Below are positions 33,297 to 41,832 of a DNA stretch of 64,000 nt, piece by piece (within the stretch, counting starts at the first letter, position 1; every line of letters starts with the position of its first letter). Location of the stretch: NCBI RefSeq assembly GCF_000213575.1, contig NZ_GL892005.1, positions 591,995 through 655,994 on the forward strand, given 5' to 3'. The notes below the pieces were generated by a model, which did not search any database, was not told where the DNA came from, and worked only from the letters and a program-made list of their open reading frames with translations. Made by a program: the position numbers and the translations under genes. This DNA comes from Dysgonomonas mossii DSM 22836. GTDB lineage: Bacteria; Bacteroidota; Bacteroidia; Bacteroidales; Dysgonomonadaceae.

Positions 33297-35024
33297 ATGA
33301 TTTACAAATGGAATTACGAAGCCCTAACAACCCAGCAAAAAGAGCAGAGAGATGAGCTTGCTAAGAAATTAGGCATAAGCCCTGTTCTTTGCCAGCTCTT
33401 GATTCAGAGAGGGATATCTTCTGCCGAAGAGGCCCGTAAGTTTTTTCATCCTAGTTTGAGAGACTTGCATGACCCCTTCTTGTTGCCTGATATGGATAAG
33501 GCTATAAAGAGAATAGAAAAGGCATTGGGACAAAAACAACGTATACTTATATACGGAGATTACGATGTAGATGGAACAACTGCGGTTGCTCTTGTTTATA
33601 AGTTCCTTCGGAAGTTTACTACCAATCTGGATTATTATATTCCCGACCGTTACGATGAAGGTTATGGGATATCCGAACAAGGTATAGACTATGCAGAGGA
33701 AACAGGTGTTAAGTTGATCATTGCGCTCGACTGCGGTATAAAGGCAAATGAGAAAATAGACTATGCTAAAAGCAAGGGGATCGATTTTATCATTGGTGAT
33801 CACCACATGCCCGATGATGTCCTGCCCGATGCAGTAGCGGTAATAGATGCCAAACGCTTAGACTCTACGTATCCTTACGAACATCTTTCGGGATGCGGTG
33901 TTGGTTTCAAACTTGTACAGGCATTGGCTCAGAGTAATAAAATCGATTTTTCTGAAATTACGGATTTGCTTGATCTTGTAGCAGTAAGTGTGGCATCCGA
34001 TATTGTACCTATTACAGGAGAAAATAGGGTGCTTACCTATTTTGGATTGAAACAGATAAACTCTAATCCCAGTTTAGGGTTGAAAGGTATAATAGATATT
34101 TGCGGCTTAACATATAAGAATATTACAGTCAATGATATAATTTTCAAGATCGGACCACGCATCAATGCTTCGGGACGTATGATGAAAGGAAAAGAAGCTG
34201 TAGATTTACTTTTGTCGAGCACGATAGAAGATGCTCGTGAAAAAAGTATGAATATAGACCATTATAATGATGATCGCCGCGAGCTCGATAAACGAATTAC
34301 TGAAGAAGCAATACAGTTTATCGATGAAAATGTAGATATGAAAGAGAAGAAAAGTATCGTTATCTACAACGAAACATGGCATAAGGGTGTTATCGGGATT
34401 GTCGCTTCACGTTTGACCGAAAAATATTTACGACCGGCTGTTGTTCTTACCAAGTCTCAAGGGTTAATTACCGGCTCAGCCCGTTCGGTAATGGGGTTTG
34501 ATGTTTATAAGGCAATTGAAGCCTGCAAAGATATTTTAGAAAACTTTGGAGGCCATACCTATGCTGCAGGATTATCATTGAAAGAAGAAAATTTAAAGGA
34601 ATTCAAGAGCCGTTTCGAAGCTCTTTCTCTCGAGATGATAGCTCCCGAGATGATGAGACCTCAGATACGTGTTGATGCCGAACTCTCGTTCAAAGAAATA
34701 AATCAGAAGTTTACCGAAGATTTGGCTGCTTTTGCTCCTTTTGGTCCTGAAAACCTGAATCCTATATTTGTGACATGCAATGTAATGGATTATGGTACAA
34801 GTAAATTGGTAGGAAAAGATAATGTTCATCTCAAGCTTGAAATGATAGACGATACGCTGTCGACACCTGTTAATGGGATTGCTTTCAGGCAACAGGATAG
34901 TTCAGATAAGGTTAAAAGTGGTAAGCCTTTTGATATATGTTATACATTGGAAGAAAATACGCATAATGGCAAGACTAATATTCAGCTTTATGTGAAAGAT
35001 ATTGATACCGGACAATTTTGCTAA
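33297..35024 (+). CDS. recJ: Single-stranded-DNA-specific exonuclease RecJ
   Basis: The product has 575 residues from the ATG at 33297, preferred to the in-frame upstream start at 33267. It degrades single-stranded DNA 5' to 3' in recombination and mismatch repair. DHH-family motifs are GDYDVDG (87-93), ALDCGIKA, GDHHMP (Asp168-His170) and SVASDIVPITGENR; DHHA1 motifs include GVIGIVASRLTEKY and GGHTYAAGLSL, and the C-terminal part is an OB-like domain. Length is normal. RecQ, its partner in the RecF pathway, is encoded 0.9 kb downstream. Confidence 0.93.
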   Translation: MIYKWNYEALTTQQKEQRDELAKKLGISPVLCQLLIQRGISSAEEARKFFHPSLRDLHDPFLLPDMDKAIKRIEKALGQKQRILIYGDYDVDGTTAVALVYKFLRKFTTNLDYYIPDRYDEGYGISEQGIDYAEETGVKLIIALDCGIKANEKIDYAKSKGIDFIIGDHHMPDDVLPDAVAVIDAKRLDSTYPYEHLSGCGVGFKLVQALAQSNKIDFSEITDLLDLVAVSVASDIVPITGENRVLTYFGLKQINSNPSLGLKGIIDICGLTYKNITVNDIIFKIGPRINASGRMMKGKEAVDLLLSSTIEDAREKSMNIDHYNDDRRELDKRITEEAIQFIDENVDMKEKKSIVIYNETWHKGVIGIVASRLTEKYLRPAVVLTKSQGLITGSARSVMGFDVYKAIEACKDILENFGGHTYAAGLSLKEENLKEFKSRFEALSLEMIAPEMMRPQIRVDAELSFKEINQKFTEDLAAFAPFGPENLNPIFVTCNVMDYGTSKLVGKDNVHLKLEMIDDTLSTPVNGIAFRQQDSSDKVKSGKPFDICYTLEENTHNGKTNIQLYVKDIDTGQFC

Positions 35025-35042
35025 CTTCAAAATTATAAGCTT

Positions 35043-35840
35043 ATGAGGAAATCATTATTATCAATATTCGTATTAACTACAGTTTTATTCGTTTCTTGTG
35101 GTAATAAATCTACAGCAAATTCAGCTGTAGCGTCAACCGATTCATTAAGCATGGATACTCAACCCGAATATATTAAAGCGGATGTATACGAAACCAGTGC
35201 AGGGCCTTTGAAAGTGACTCTGGTTGGTCATGCCTCACTTATGTTCGAGTTTGCAGGGAAAATAATTCATATAGATCCGTACTCAAAAGTGGCAGACTAT
35301 TCCAAGTTGCCTAAGGCCGATTTGATACTGCTCACTCACGAGCACGGAGATCACCTCGATAGTGCAGCTATTGCTGCCGTGAAAAAAGCAGATACACATT
35401 TTATTGTATCTAAGGTATGTAATGAAATCCTTAAATACGGTGATGTAATCAATAATGGTGATCATGTGCACTGGGCTAATCTTCATATAGATGCTGTGCC
35501 TGCATATAACATCGTCAATAAAAAGCCGGATGGAGAAGCCTATCATCCAAAAGGCAGAGGAAACGGATACATTATAGCATTCGGAGATAAAAGAGTATAT
35601 GTAGCAGGAGATACCGAAAATATCCCTGAAATGGATAAGTTGAAAGGTACGATAGATATCGCTTTCTTACCCAAAAACCTTCCTTATACAATGAATGACG
35701 ATATGTTTATTGATGCTGCTAAAAAAGTGCAACCGAAAGTTCTTTACCCTTATCACATGTCAGAATTTGATCAGGGAAAAATAGGCAAAGCCTTGGATGG
35801 TACTAATATAAAATTAGAGATTCGTCCAATGAAAAACTAA
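35043..35840 (+). CDS. UlaG-like MBL-fold hydrolase, lipoprotein form
   Basis: The product has 265 residues. The lipobox LFVSC places the lipid on cysteine 19, so it is membrane-anchored outside the cytoplasm. The mature domain has LVGHASLMFEF, the metal motif THEHGDHLD, VAGDTENIPEM and YPYHMSEF, which belong to the MBL/UlaG-like superfamily (PF12706/PF13483 type). The substrate is unknown. It is 18 bp after recJ and about 90 bp before recQ, but no functional link is evident. Confidence 0.87.
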   Translation: MRKSLLSIFVLTTVLFVSCGNKSTANSAVASTDSLSMDTQPEYIKADVYETSAGPLKVTLVGHASLMFEFAGKIIHIDPYSKVADYSKLPKADLILLTHEHGDHLDSAAIAAVKKADTHFIVSKVCNEILKYGDVINNGDHVHWANLHIDAVPAYNIVNKKPDGEAYHPKGRGNGYIIAFGDKRVYVAGDTENIPEMDKLKGTIDIAFLPKNLPYTMNDDMFIDAAKKVQPKVLYPYHMSEFDQGKIGKALDGTNIKLEIRPMKN

Positions 35841-35867
35841 TATAGGAATAAACTGAATTTAATGTGC

Positions 35868-35910
35868 CAATATGCCAATATTATAATCAAATTGGGATGT
35901 TGGCATATTT
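35868..35910 (+). terminator. Hairpin after the MBL lipoprotein gene
   Basis: TATGCCAA (35871-35878) pairs with TTGGCATA (35900-35907), with a T-rich tail. The loop is long (21 nt), so strength is uncertain. It separates the MBL gene from recQ. Confidence 0.5.
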
Positions 35911-35927
35911 ATTAATAGGTTTTTAGA

Positions 35928-37832
35928 ATGGATATATATCACAAAATATTAAAGCAATATTGGGGTTACGATGAGTTTCGTCCATTACAGGAAGATATTA
36001 TCCATTCCGTTAGCCAAGGGAAAGATACATTGGGGCTTATGCCCACAGGAGGAGGAAAATCTCTAACTTTTCAGGTGCCGGCAATGGCTATGGAGGGTAT
36101 TTGTATTGTTGTTACCCCGCTCATTGCATTGATGAAAGACCAGGTGGATAATCTTCGTGAAAGAGGAATCAAAGCCTTGGCTGTATATTCGGGAATGACT
36201 CGCCAGGAGATTATTACTACACTCGAGAATGCTGTGTTTGGTGATTATAAGTTTCTATATGTATCACCTGAAAGGCTTGCCACGCAACTTTTTCTTAGTA
36301 AGCTTCAACATATGAATGTCTGCTTACTTGTAGTCGATGAATCGCATTGTATCTCTCAATGGGGGTATGATTTCCGCCCGTCTTATCTGCGGATAGTAGA
36401 GGTACGTCAGCATATACCCGAAGTGCCGATATTGGCTCTTACTGCGACTGCAACCGCTGATGTGATCGATGATATTCAGGAGCAGCTTCACTTTAAGGAA
36501 AAAAATGTCTTCCGAAAAAGTTTCGAGCGTAAGAATTTGGCATATATCGTTCGTAGCACAGAGGGAAAACAAGAAGAGCTAGTTCGAATTCTCGAAAAAA
36601 TAAGAGGGTCTACCATTGTATATGTCCGTAGCAGGCAGCGAACGAAAGAGATATCTGATGTTTTAATTAAAAATGGTTTTTCATCCGATTTTTATCATGC
36701 AGGATTGAATGCTTCAGATAAAATACGCAAGCAAAATGCATGGAAAAATAATGAGAGCAGAATAATAGTTTGTACAAATGCCTTTGGAATGGGGATTGAT
36801 AAGCCCGATGTTCGTTTGGTTGTGCATACCGATCTACCTAACTCTATAGAAGAATATTTTCAGGAAGCGGGACGTGGAGGACGTGATGGAGAAAAGTCTT
36901 ATGCGGTTATACTGTACGATAGAAATGATAGTGCTAAACTCAAAAAACGTATAAGAGACGAATTTCCTGAAAGGGAGTTTATCTTTCACGTGTATCAATC
37001 TTTAGCTTATTTTTTTCAAATAGCAGAAGGTTATGGAACAGGTATGATTTATGATTTTAATATCCATCAATTCTGTTCGGTGTATAAGTTGCCGATATTA
37101 CCTGTGCATAATGCTTTAAAAATTCTTGATCTTGCCGGTTATATTGAATATACAGATGAAGTAGATAATCGTTCTAGGCTCATGTTTGCTGTGTATCGGG
37201 ACGATTTATACCATTATAATTTTGATAAGGAATATGATGAATTAGTAAACACAATATTGCGACTTTATACAGGACTTTTTACTAATTATGCAACTATAAA
37301 TGAGGCTGAAATAGCTTTAAGGATGGATAAGTCGCGGAATGCAGTTTATGAAATGCTCAAAGTGTTAGATAAAAGAAATATTATTGATTTTATACCTCAT
37401 AAAAAAACTCCACTGATTGCTTATACCCAGCCTCGTATAGATGTTAAGTATCTTAATATTCCCAGAATAGTGAACGAAGATCGTCGATTTCGCTTCGAGA
37501 AACGCATAGAGGCGATTAGTCATTATGCAGAACAAAATGAAATATGTCGAAGCCGGATCTTACTCTCTTATTTTGGTGAAAAGAAAATAAATGATTGCGG
37601 GCAGTGTGATATATGCTTGGCTAAGAATGGTTCGGGGCTAAATAATAAGACGTTTAACGAAATAGCTCAGGCTGTAAAAGGTTTGATAAAGAGTGATTTA
37701 TTGTCTGTCGATCATATTATATCTTCTTTGTCTGAATATAATCAAAAAGACATCTTGGATACCATTCGCTTTTTAGTTGATCGTGGTGAATTGAAAATGA
37801 TATCAGGTAAAGTACGTGTAATAAACGCCTAA
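35928..37832 (+). CDS. recQ: ATP-dependent DNA helicase RecQ
   Basis: The 634-residue protein is a 3'-5' helicase. It has FRPLQEDII, Walker A MPTGGGKS (Gly41-Ser45), DESHCISQWGYDFRP (Asp137), LTATAT, AFGMGIDKPDVR and QEAGRGGRDGE. The RecQ-C-terminal zinc cysteines are visible at CRSRILLSYF and DCGQCDIC. An HRDC domain is not evident after the zinc-binding region, as in many shorter Bacteroidetes RecQ proteins. The gene stands about 0.9 kb after recJ. Confidence 0.93.
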   Translation: MDIYHKILKQYWGYDEFRPLQEDIIHSVSQGKDTLGLMPTGGGKSLTFQVPAMAMEGICIVVTPLIALMKDQVDNLRERGIKALAVYSGMTRQEIITTLENAVFGDYKFLYVSPERLATQLFLSKLQHMNVCLLVVDESHCISQWGYDFRPSYLRIVEVRQHIPEVPILALTATATADVIDDIQEQLHFKEKNVFRKSFERKNLAYIVRSTEGKQEELVRILEKIRGSTIVYVRSRQRTKEISDVLIKNGFSSDFYHAGLNASDKIRKQNAWKNNESRIIVCTNAFGMGIDKPDVRLVVHTDLPNSIEEYFQEAGRGGRDGEKSYAVILYDRNDSAKLKKRIRDEFPEREFIFHVYQSLAYFFQIAEGYGTGMIYDFNIHQFCSVYKLPILPVHNALKILDLAGYIEYTDEVDNRSRLMFAVYRDDLYHYNFDKEYDELVNTILRLYTGLFTNYATINEAEIALRMDKSRNAVYEMLKVLDKRNIIDFIPHKKTPLIAYTQPRIDVKYLNIPRIVNEDRRFRFEKRIEAISHYAEQNEICRSRILLSYFGEKKINDCGQCDICLAKNGSGLNNKTFNEIAQAVKGLIKSDLLSVDHIISSLSEYNQKDILDTIRFLVDRGELKMISGKVRVINA

Positions 37833-37909
37833 CACTTATCTTATAACTTACAACTTTATATTATCTTTACAGGATTATCGTTTTACTTTAAAAAAAACGT
37901 CATTTTGTT

Positions 37910-38377
37910 ATGGATAAATATGAGGATTTGAGAATATTGGAAGATCTAAGATCGAAAGGAGCCATATCAGAAGAAGAATATCAAAGGGAAAAGGATAAGA
38001 TCCTGAATTCCTCTTTTAGTGGCCAAACGAAAAATTCACTCGGTATGGAAGAAAATACATACTTGATGTTGATGCACCTTTCTCAGTTTGCCGGATTCAT
38101 TATTGCCGGACTGGGTTTTGTTATACCAATTGTGATGTGGCTCGTTAATGCAGATAAAAGTGAGGCTGTAAGCAGGCATGGCAAGAATATCGCCAACTTT
38201 ATGTTGAGTATGCTTATCTATATAGTTATATCAATCATACTCTGTCTCGTTCTTATTGGTATACCTATGCTTATCGCTTTAGGAATAATTGAGATTGTGT
38301 TCATTATTATTGCTGCTGTAAAAGCCAATAATGGAGAGTATTGGAAATATCCTCTAAGTATACCGTTTTTTACCTGA
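37910..38377 (+). CDS. DUF4870 membrane protein with SHOCT-like N-terminus
   Basis: The product has 155 residues. The first 32 (LRILEDLRSKGAISEEEYQ...) form a short SHOCT-like helix pair. Then comes the DUF4870 (Tic20-like) part with NTYLMLMHLSQFAGFII, the loop NADKSEAVSRHGKNIANF and three more hydrophobic segments. The role is unknown; such proteins are small inner-membrane proteins. It is only 5 bp ahead of hisA, so it is probably transcribed with the histidine genes, without a known reason. Confidence 0.85.
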   Translation: MDKYEDLRILEDLRSKGAISEEEYQREKDKILNSSFSGQTKNSLGMEENTYLMLMHLSQFAGFIIAGLGFVIPIVMWLVNADKSEAVSRHGKNIANFMLSMLIYIVISIILCLVLIGIPMLIALGIIEIVFIIIAAVKANNGEYWKYPLSIPFFT

Positions 38378-38382
38378 TATAA

Positions 38383-39099
38383 ATGATAGAAATAATTCCG
38401 GCTATAGATCTCATTGATGGGAAGTGTGTACGACTTTCGCAAGGAGACTATGAAGCCAAAAAAGTATATAATGAAGATCCCTTGGAGGTTGCCAAAATGT
38501 TTGAAGGTGCCGGTATTCGGCGTTTACATTTGGTAGACCTTGATGGAGCTAAAGCAAAACATATAGTCAATCAATCAGTATTGGAGAAAATTGCATCCAA
38601 CACATCCCTTATCATTGATTTTGGAGGAGGTGTGCAAAGTGATGAGGATATTGAAATTGCTTTTAATTCGGGTGCATCAATGGTTACCGGAGGCAGCATT
38701 GCTATCCGAAATAAGGAGCTTTTTACTTCTTGGATAACCAAATATGGGGCAGGCAAGATTATCCTTGGTGCCGATTGTAAAGATCATAAGATTGCCGTGT
38801 CAGGTTGGCAGGAAGCAACCTCAGTTGAGGTAATTCCTTTTATCGGCGATTATAACCAAAAAGGTATATCGAAAGTTGTTTGTACCGATATAAGCAAAGA
38901 TGGTATGTTACAGGGGCCATCAATTGATTTGTATAAGGATATATTAAATGTTTTTTCGAATTTGTATCTCATTGCTAGTGGTGGTGTAAGTTGTTTTCAG
39001 GATATCCTTGATTTAGAAAAATCGGGAGTGCCTGCTGTTATTTTAGGAAAGGCTATTTATGAGAATAGAGTTACACTAAAAGAACTGAGTAGGAGATAA
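38383..39099 (+). CDS. hisA: ProFAR isomerase, histidine biosynthesis
   Basis: The 238-residue TIM barrel converts ProFAR to PRFAR. It opens [20 protein letters not shown] with catalytic Asp9. It has the duplicated phosphate-binding sites (DFGGGVQ, GGSIA and [15 protein letters not shown]) and the second active-site region [10 protein letters not shown]. Length is normal. It is followed by hisF (14 bp gap), then hisIE. HisH, often near hisA in Bacteroidetes, is not in the window. Confidence 0.95.
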   Translation: MIEIIPAIDLIDGKCVRLSQGDYEAKKVYNEDPLEVAKMFEGAGIRRLHLVDLDGAKAKHIVNQSVLEKIASNTSLIIDFGGGVQSDEDIEIAFNSGASMVTGGSIAIRNKELFTSWITKYGAGKIILGADCKDHKIAVSGWQEATSVEVIPFIGDYNQKGISKVVCTDISKDGMLQGPSIDLYKDILNVFSNLYLIASGGVSCFQDILDLEKSGVPAVILGKAIYENRVTLKELSRR

Positions 39100-39113
39100 A
39101 ATAAAAAGAATAA

Positions 39114-39866
39114 ATGTTAGCAAAAAGAATTATACCTTGTCTTGATGTAAAAGATGGGAAAACAGTAAAAGGGACGAACTTTGTAAATCTTAGAGAAGCC
39201 GGAGATCCGGTCGAATTGGGAGTACGTTATAGTGAGCAAGGAGCCGATGAATTGGTTTTTCTTGATATCACAGCGTCGCACGAAGAGCGTAAAACTTTTA
39301 TAGACCTTGTAAAGCGTATTGCTGCAAATATTAATATCCCATTTACTATAGGAGGCGGTATCAATGAGCTTTCTGACGTGGACAGACTTTTGAATGCGGG
39401 AGCTGATAAGATTTCGGTAAATTCGACGGCTATCAGAAATCCGAAAATAATAGAAGAGATCGCCAAAAACTTTGGTTCTCAGGTGTGTGTGTGTGCGATA
39501 GATGCCAGTCTCAAAGATGGACTGTGGTCTTGCTATACGAGTGGTGGACGCAACAAGACAGATAAAGAGCTGTTTTCGTGGGCAAAGGAAGTTGAAAGTT
39601 TAGGAGCAGGAGAGATCCTATTCACTAGTATGGATCATGATGGTGTGAAGACCGGCTATGCGAATGAAGCTTTACGCATGTTATCCGAAACATTAAATAT
39701 TCCCATCATAGCATCCGGAGGTGCAGGAAATATGCAACATTTTCGGGATGTCTTTGTCGAAGGTAAAGCAGATGCAGCACTTGCAGCCAGTGTTTTTCAC
39801 TTTGGGGAGATTGCGATAAAAGATTTGAAAGAGTATTTGAAAAAAGAAAATATAAATGTAAGATGA
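39114..39866 (+). CDS. hisF: Imidazole glycerol phosphate synthase subunit HisF
   Basis: The 250-residue cyclase subunit opens [20 protein letters not shown] with catalytic Asp11. It contains [26 protein letters not shown] and [13 protein letters not shown] (second catalytic Asp), then IIASGGAG and [12 protein letters not shown]. It needs the glutaminase HisH as a partner, which must be encoded elsewhere. Its stop overlaps the hisIE start by ATGA. Confidence 0.96.
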   Translation: MLAKRIIPCLDVKDGKTVKGTNFVNLREAGDPVELGVRYSEQGADELVFLDITASHEERKTFIDLVKRIAANINIPFTIGGGINELSDVDRLLNAGADKISVNSTAIRNPKIIEEIAKNFGSQVCVCAIDASLKDGLWSCYTSGGRNKTDKELFSWAKEVESLGAGEILFTSMDHDGVKTGYANEALRMLSETLNIPIIASGGAGNMQHFRDVFVEGKADAALAASVFHFGEIAIKDLKEYLKKENINVR

Positions 39867-40459
39867 AACTTGATTTCGATAAAGTGGGCGGACTTATCCC
39901 TGCAATTATACAAGATAATGTAACAAACAAAGTTCTAATGCTGGGTTACATGAACGAAGAGGCTCTGAATAAAACTCAGGAGACAGGAAAGGTTACATTC
40001 TTTAGCCGTACGAAACAGCGTCTGTGGACAAAAGGGGAGGAGAGTGGTAACTTTCTTCATGTGATTAGTATAAAAGACGATTGCGATCATGATACGCTAC
40101 TCATTAAGGTGAATCCTATTGGCCCTGTGTGCCATACGGGGGCTGATACCTGCTTTGAGGAGGATAATAAAGAAGATATTCTTTTCTTTAAATATTTACA
40201 GCATTTTATAGAGAAACGTTACAAAGAAATGCCTGAAGGCTCATATACCACATCTCTTTTTCAATCAGGAATAAACCGCATGGCTCAGAAAGTGGGAGAA
40301 GAGGCTTTAGAATCTGTAATAGAAGCATGTAATGGTACTGATGATCGTCTGATTTATGAATCTGCCGATATGCTTTATCACTTGATTGTTTTGCTTACAT
40401 CCAAAGGATTGAGTATCGAAGATTTAGCTAGAGAGCTTCAAAAGAGGCATAAGAAATAA
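39863..40459 (+). CDS. hisI: Bifunctional phosphoribosyl-AMP cyclohydrolase / PRATP pyrophosphatase
   Basis: The 198-residue HisIE fusion performs steps 2 and 3 of histidine synthesis. The N-terminal HisI part shows [42 protein letters not shown] and [10 protein letters not shown] with metal-binding cysteines. The C-terminal HisE part shows [37 protein letters not shown]. Start overlaps hisF by 4 bp, indicating translational coupling. HisIE is the last his gene here. Confidence 0.95.
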   Translation: MKLDFDKVGGLIPAIIQDNVTNKVLMLGYMNEEALNKTQETGKVTFFSRTKQRLWTKGEESGNFLHVISIKDDCDHDTLLIKVNPIGPVCHTGADTCFEEDNKEDILFFKYLQHFIEKRYKEMPEGSYTTSLFQSGINRMAQKVGEEALESVIEACNGTDDRLIYESADMLYHLIVLLTSKGLSIEDLARELQKRHKK

Positions 40460-40520
40460 AAGACTTAGACTGTGAGCAAATAGTGTCTGCTAATTGTTTA
40501 ACTGTTGAAATAGAGTAATT

Positions 40521-41216
40521 ATGGATACAGAAAAAGATATAATTGTAAAATACGAAGGTGTTGATCTCGAGCGAGCCGGCAATACAATATTAAGTGATAT
40601 TAATCTGACTATCAGAGAAGGAGATTTTGTGTATCTGATCGGCAAGGTTGGTTCAGGAAAAAGTACTCTTCTCAAAAGTATGTATCATGAGATACCTTTA
40701 GTTAGAGGTACAGGAAAAGTTTTGGACTATGAGTTGGAAAATATCAAAAAGAAACAAATCCCTTACTTGAGAAGAAAAGTAGGTATTGTTTTTCAGGATT
40801 TTCAATTATTGATCGACCGGTCGGCAGAAAAGAATCTTGAATTTGTATTGCGGGCTACCGGATGGAAAAACAAAGATTTAATAAGTCTACGGATTAATGA
40901 AGTACTGACTCAGGTTGGTATGCAAAATAAAGGCTATAAGATGCCCCATGAACTTTCGGGTGGAGAACAGCAAAGAATTGTTATTGCTCGTGCTCTACTC
41001 AACTCACCGGAGGTTATATTGGCTGACGAACCAACCGGAAACTTAGATCCTGAGATGGGGGGGCAGATTGTGCAATTACTCCATACCATAGCAGGAAATG
41101 GTACGGCTGTAGTGATGTCGACACATAATTATGCCGTTGTACAAAAATATCCCGGGCGCATCGTAAAATGCGAGGACGGTTACTTGAAAGAAGTAAAAAC
41201 TAGCCAAGGGAATTAA
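40521..41216 (+). CDS. ftsE: Cell division ABC ATPase FtsE
   Basis: The 231-residue ABC ATPase shows Walker A GKVGSGKST (41-49), VGIVFQDFQLL, signature LSGGEQ (145-150) and Walker B ILADEP (166-171). It matches FtsE, the ATPase that with FtsX controls peptidoglycan hydrolases at the septum. FtsX is not adjacent; in Bacteroidetes the two genes are often separate. A MacB-like ATPase is the alternative, but MacB ATPases usually sit next to their permease. A GNAT follows after 15 bp. Confidence 0.85.
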   Translation: MDTEKDIIVKYEGVDLERAGNTILSDINLTIREGDFVYLIGKVGSGKSTLLKSMYHEIPLVRGTGKVLDYELENIKKKQIPYLRRKVGIVFQDFQLLIDRSAEKNLEFVLRATGWKNKDLISLRINEVLTQVGMQNKGYKMPHELSGGEQQRIVIARALLNSPEVILADEPTGNLDPEMGGQIVQLLHTIAGNGTAVVMSTHNYAVVQKYPGRIVKCEDGYLKEVKTSQGN

Positions 41217-41231
41217 TAAAAAAATAAGAAA

Positions 41232-41759
41232 ATGGAGATTAAGGAATTAGATATATCAAATCATGCGGAGGTTTCGTTTATAGAAAATCTTTATATCGAA
41301 TCTTTTCCTCTTAGTGAACGACGTCCTTTCGAGAAAATGCTCGATTTGCATAAGGGCAAGAGTCCATTTGTTATATCTGTAACGATAGAAGATGGTAAAT
41401 TAGTTGGTTTTCTCACATATTGGGACTTAGATAAATTTATTTTTGCAGAACACTTTGCTATTTCACCCGACTTCCGAAATGGAGGTTACGGACGTAAAGT
41501 AATGGAATTGTTTATGCAAACGTCTAGGCCTATAATTCTTGAAGTAGAGCTTCCTGCAACTATATTATCCGAACGCCGTATCGGTTTTTATCAGCGCTTA
41601 GGATTCAGATTGTGGGAGAATGTACAGTACCAACAACCGGCTTATCATAATGATGGGAATGCCATTCCGATGAAACTAATGTCTTTCGGAGATGTTGATA
41701 TTGAGCGTAACTTGGTAGATATTCGCAGTAAAATATATAGTATTGTGTATAACTGTTGA
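41232..41759 (+). CDS. GNAT family N-acetyltransferase
   Basis: The product has 175 residues. The acetyl-CoA site is ISPDFRNGGYGRKVME (RNGGYG at 82-87), followed by ILEVELP and RRIGFYQRLGFRLWENV, the typical GNAT C-terminal region. The acceptor substrate is unknown. It is 15 bp downstream of ftsE, so co-transcription is likely. Confidence 0.87.
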   Translation: MEIKELDISNHAEVSFIENLYIESFPLSERRPFEKMLDLHKGKSPFVISVTIEDGKLVGFLTYWDLDKFIFAEHFAISPDFRNGGYGRKVMELFMQTSRPIILEVELPATILSERRIGFYQRLGFRLWENVQYQQPAYHNDGNAIPMKLMSFGDVDIERNLVDIRSKIYSIVYNC

Positions 41760-41783
41760 AACAAATATATTCTATATAAAAAG

Positions 41784-41818
41784 CAAAGGAGCTGCCTAAC
41801 TAAGCAGCTCCTTTGTTT
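41784..41818. terminator. Bidirectional terminator between GNAT and hexosaminidase genes
   Basis: A perfect 12-bp stem pairs CAAAGGAGCTGC (41784-41795) with GCAGCTCCTTTG (41804-41815), with A/T tails. Confidence 0.9.
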
Positions 41819-41832
41819 ATCATTATATTTTC

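Noticed and set aside
33369-33806. Leftward frame of 145 codons inside recJ
   Set aside because: It is antisense to conserved RecJ motifs and has no domain-like pattern.
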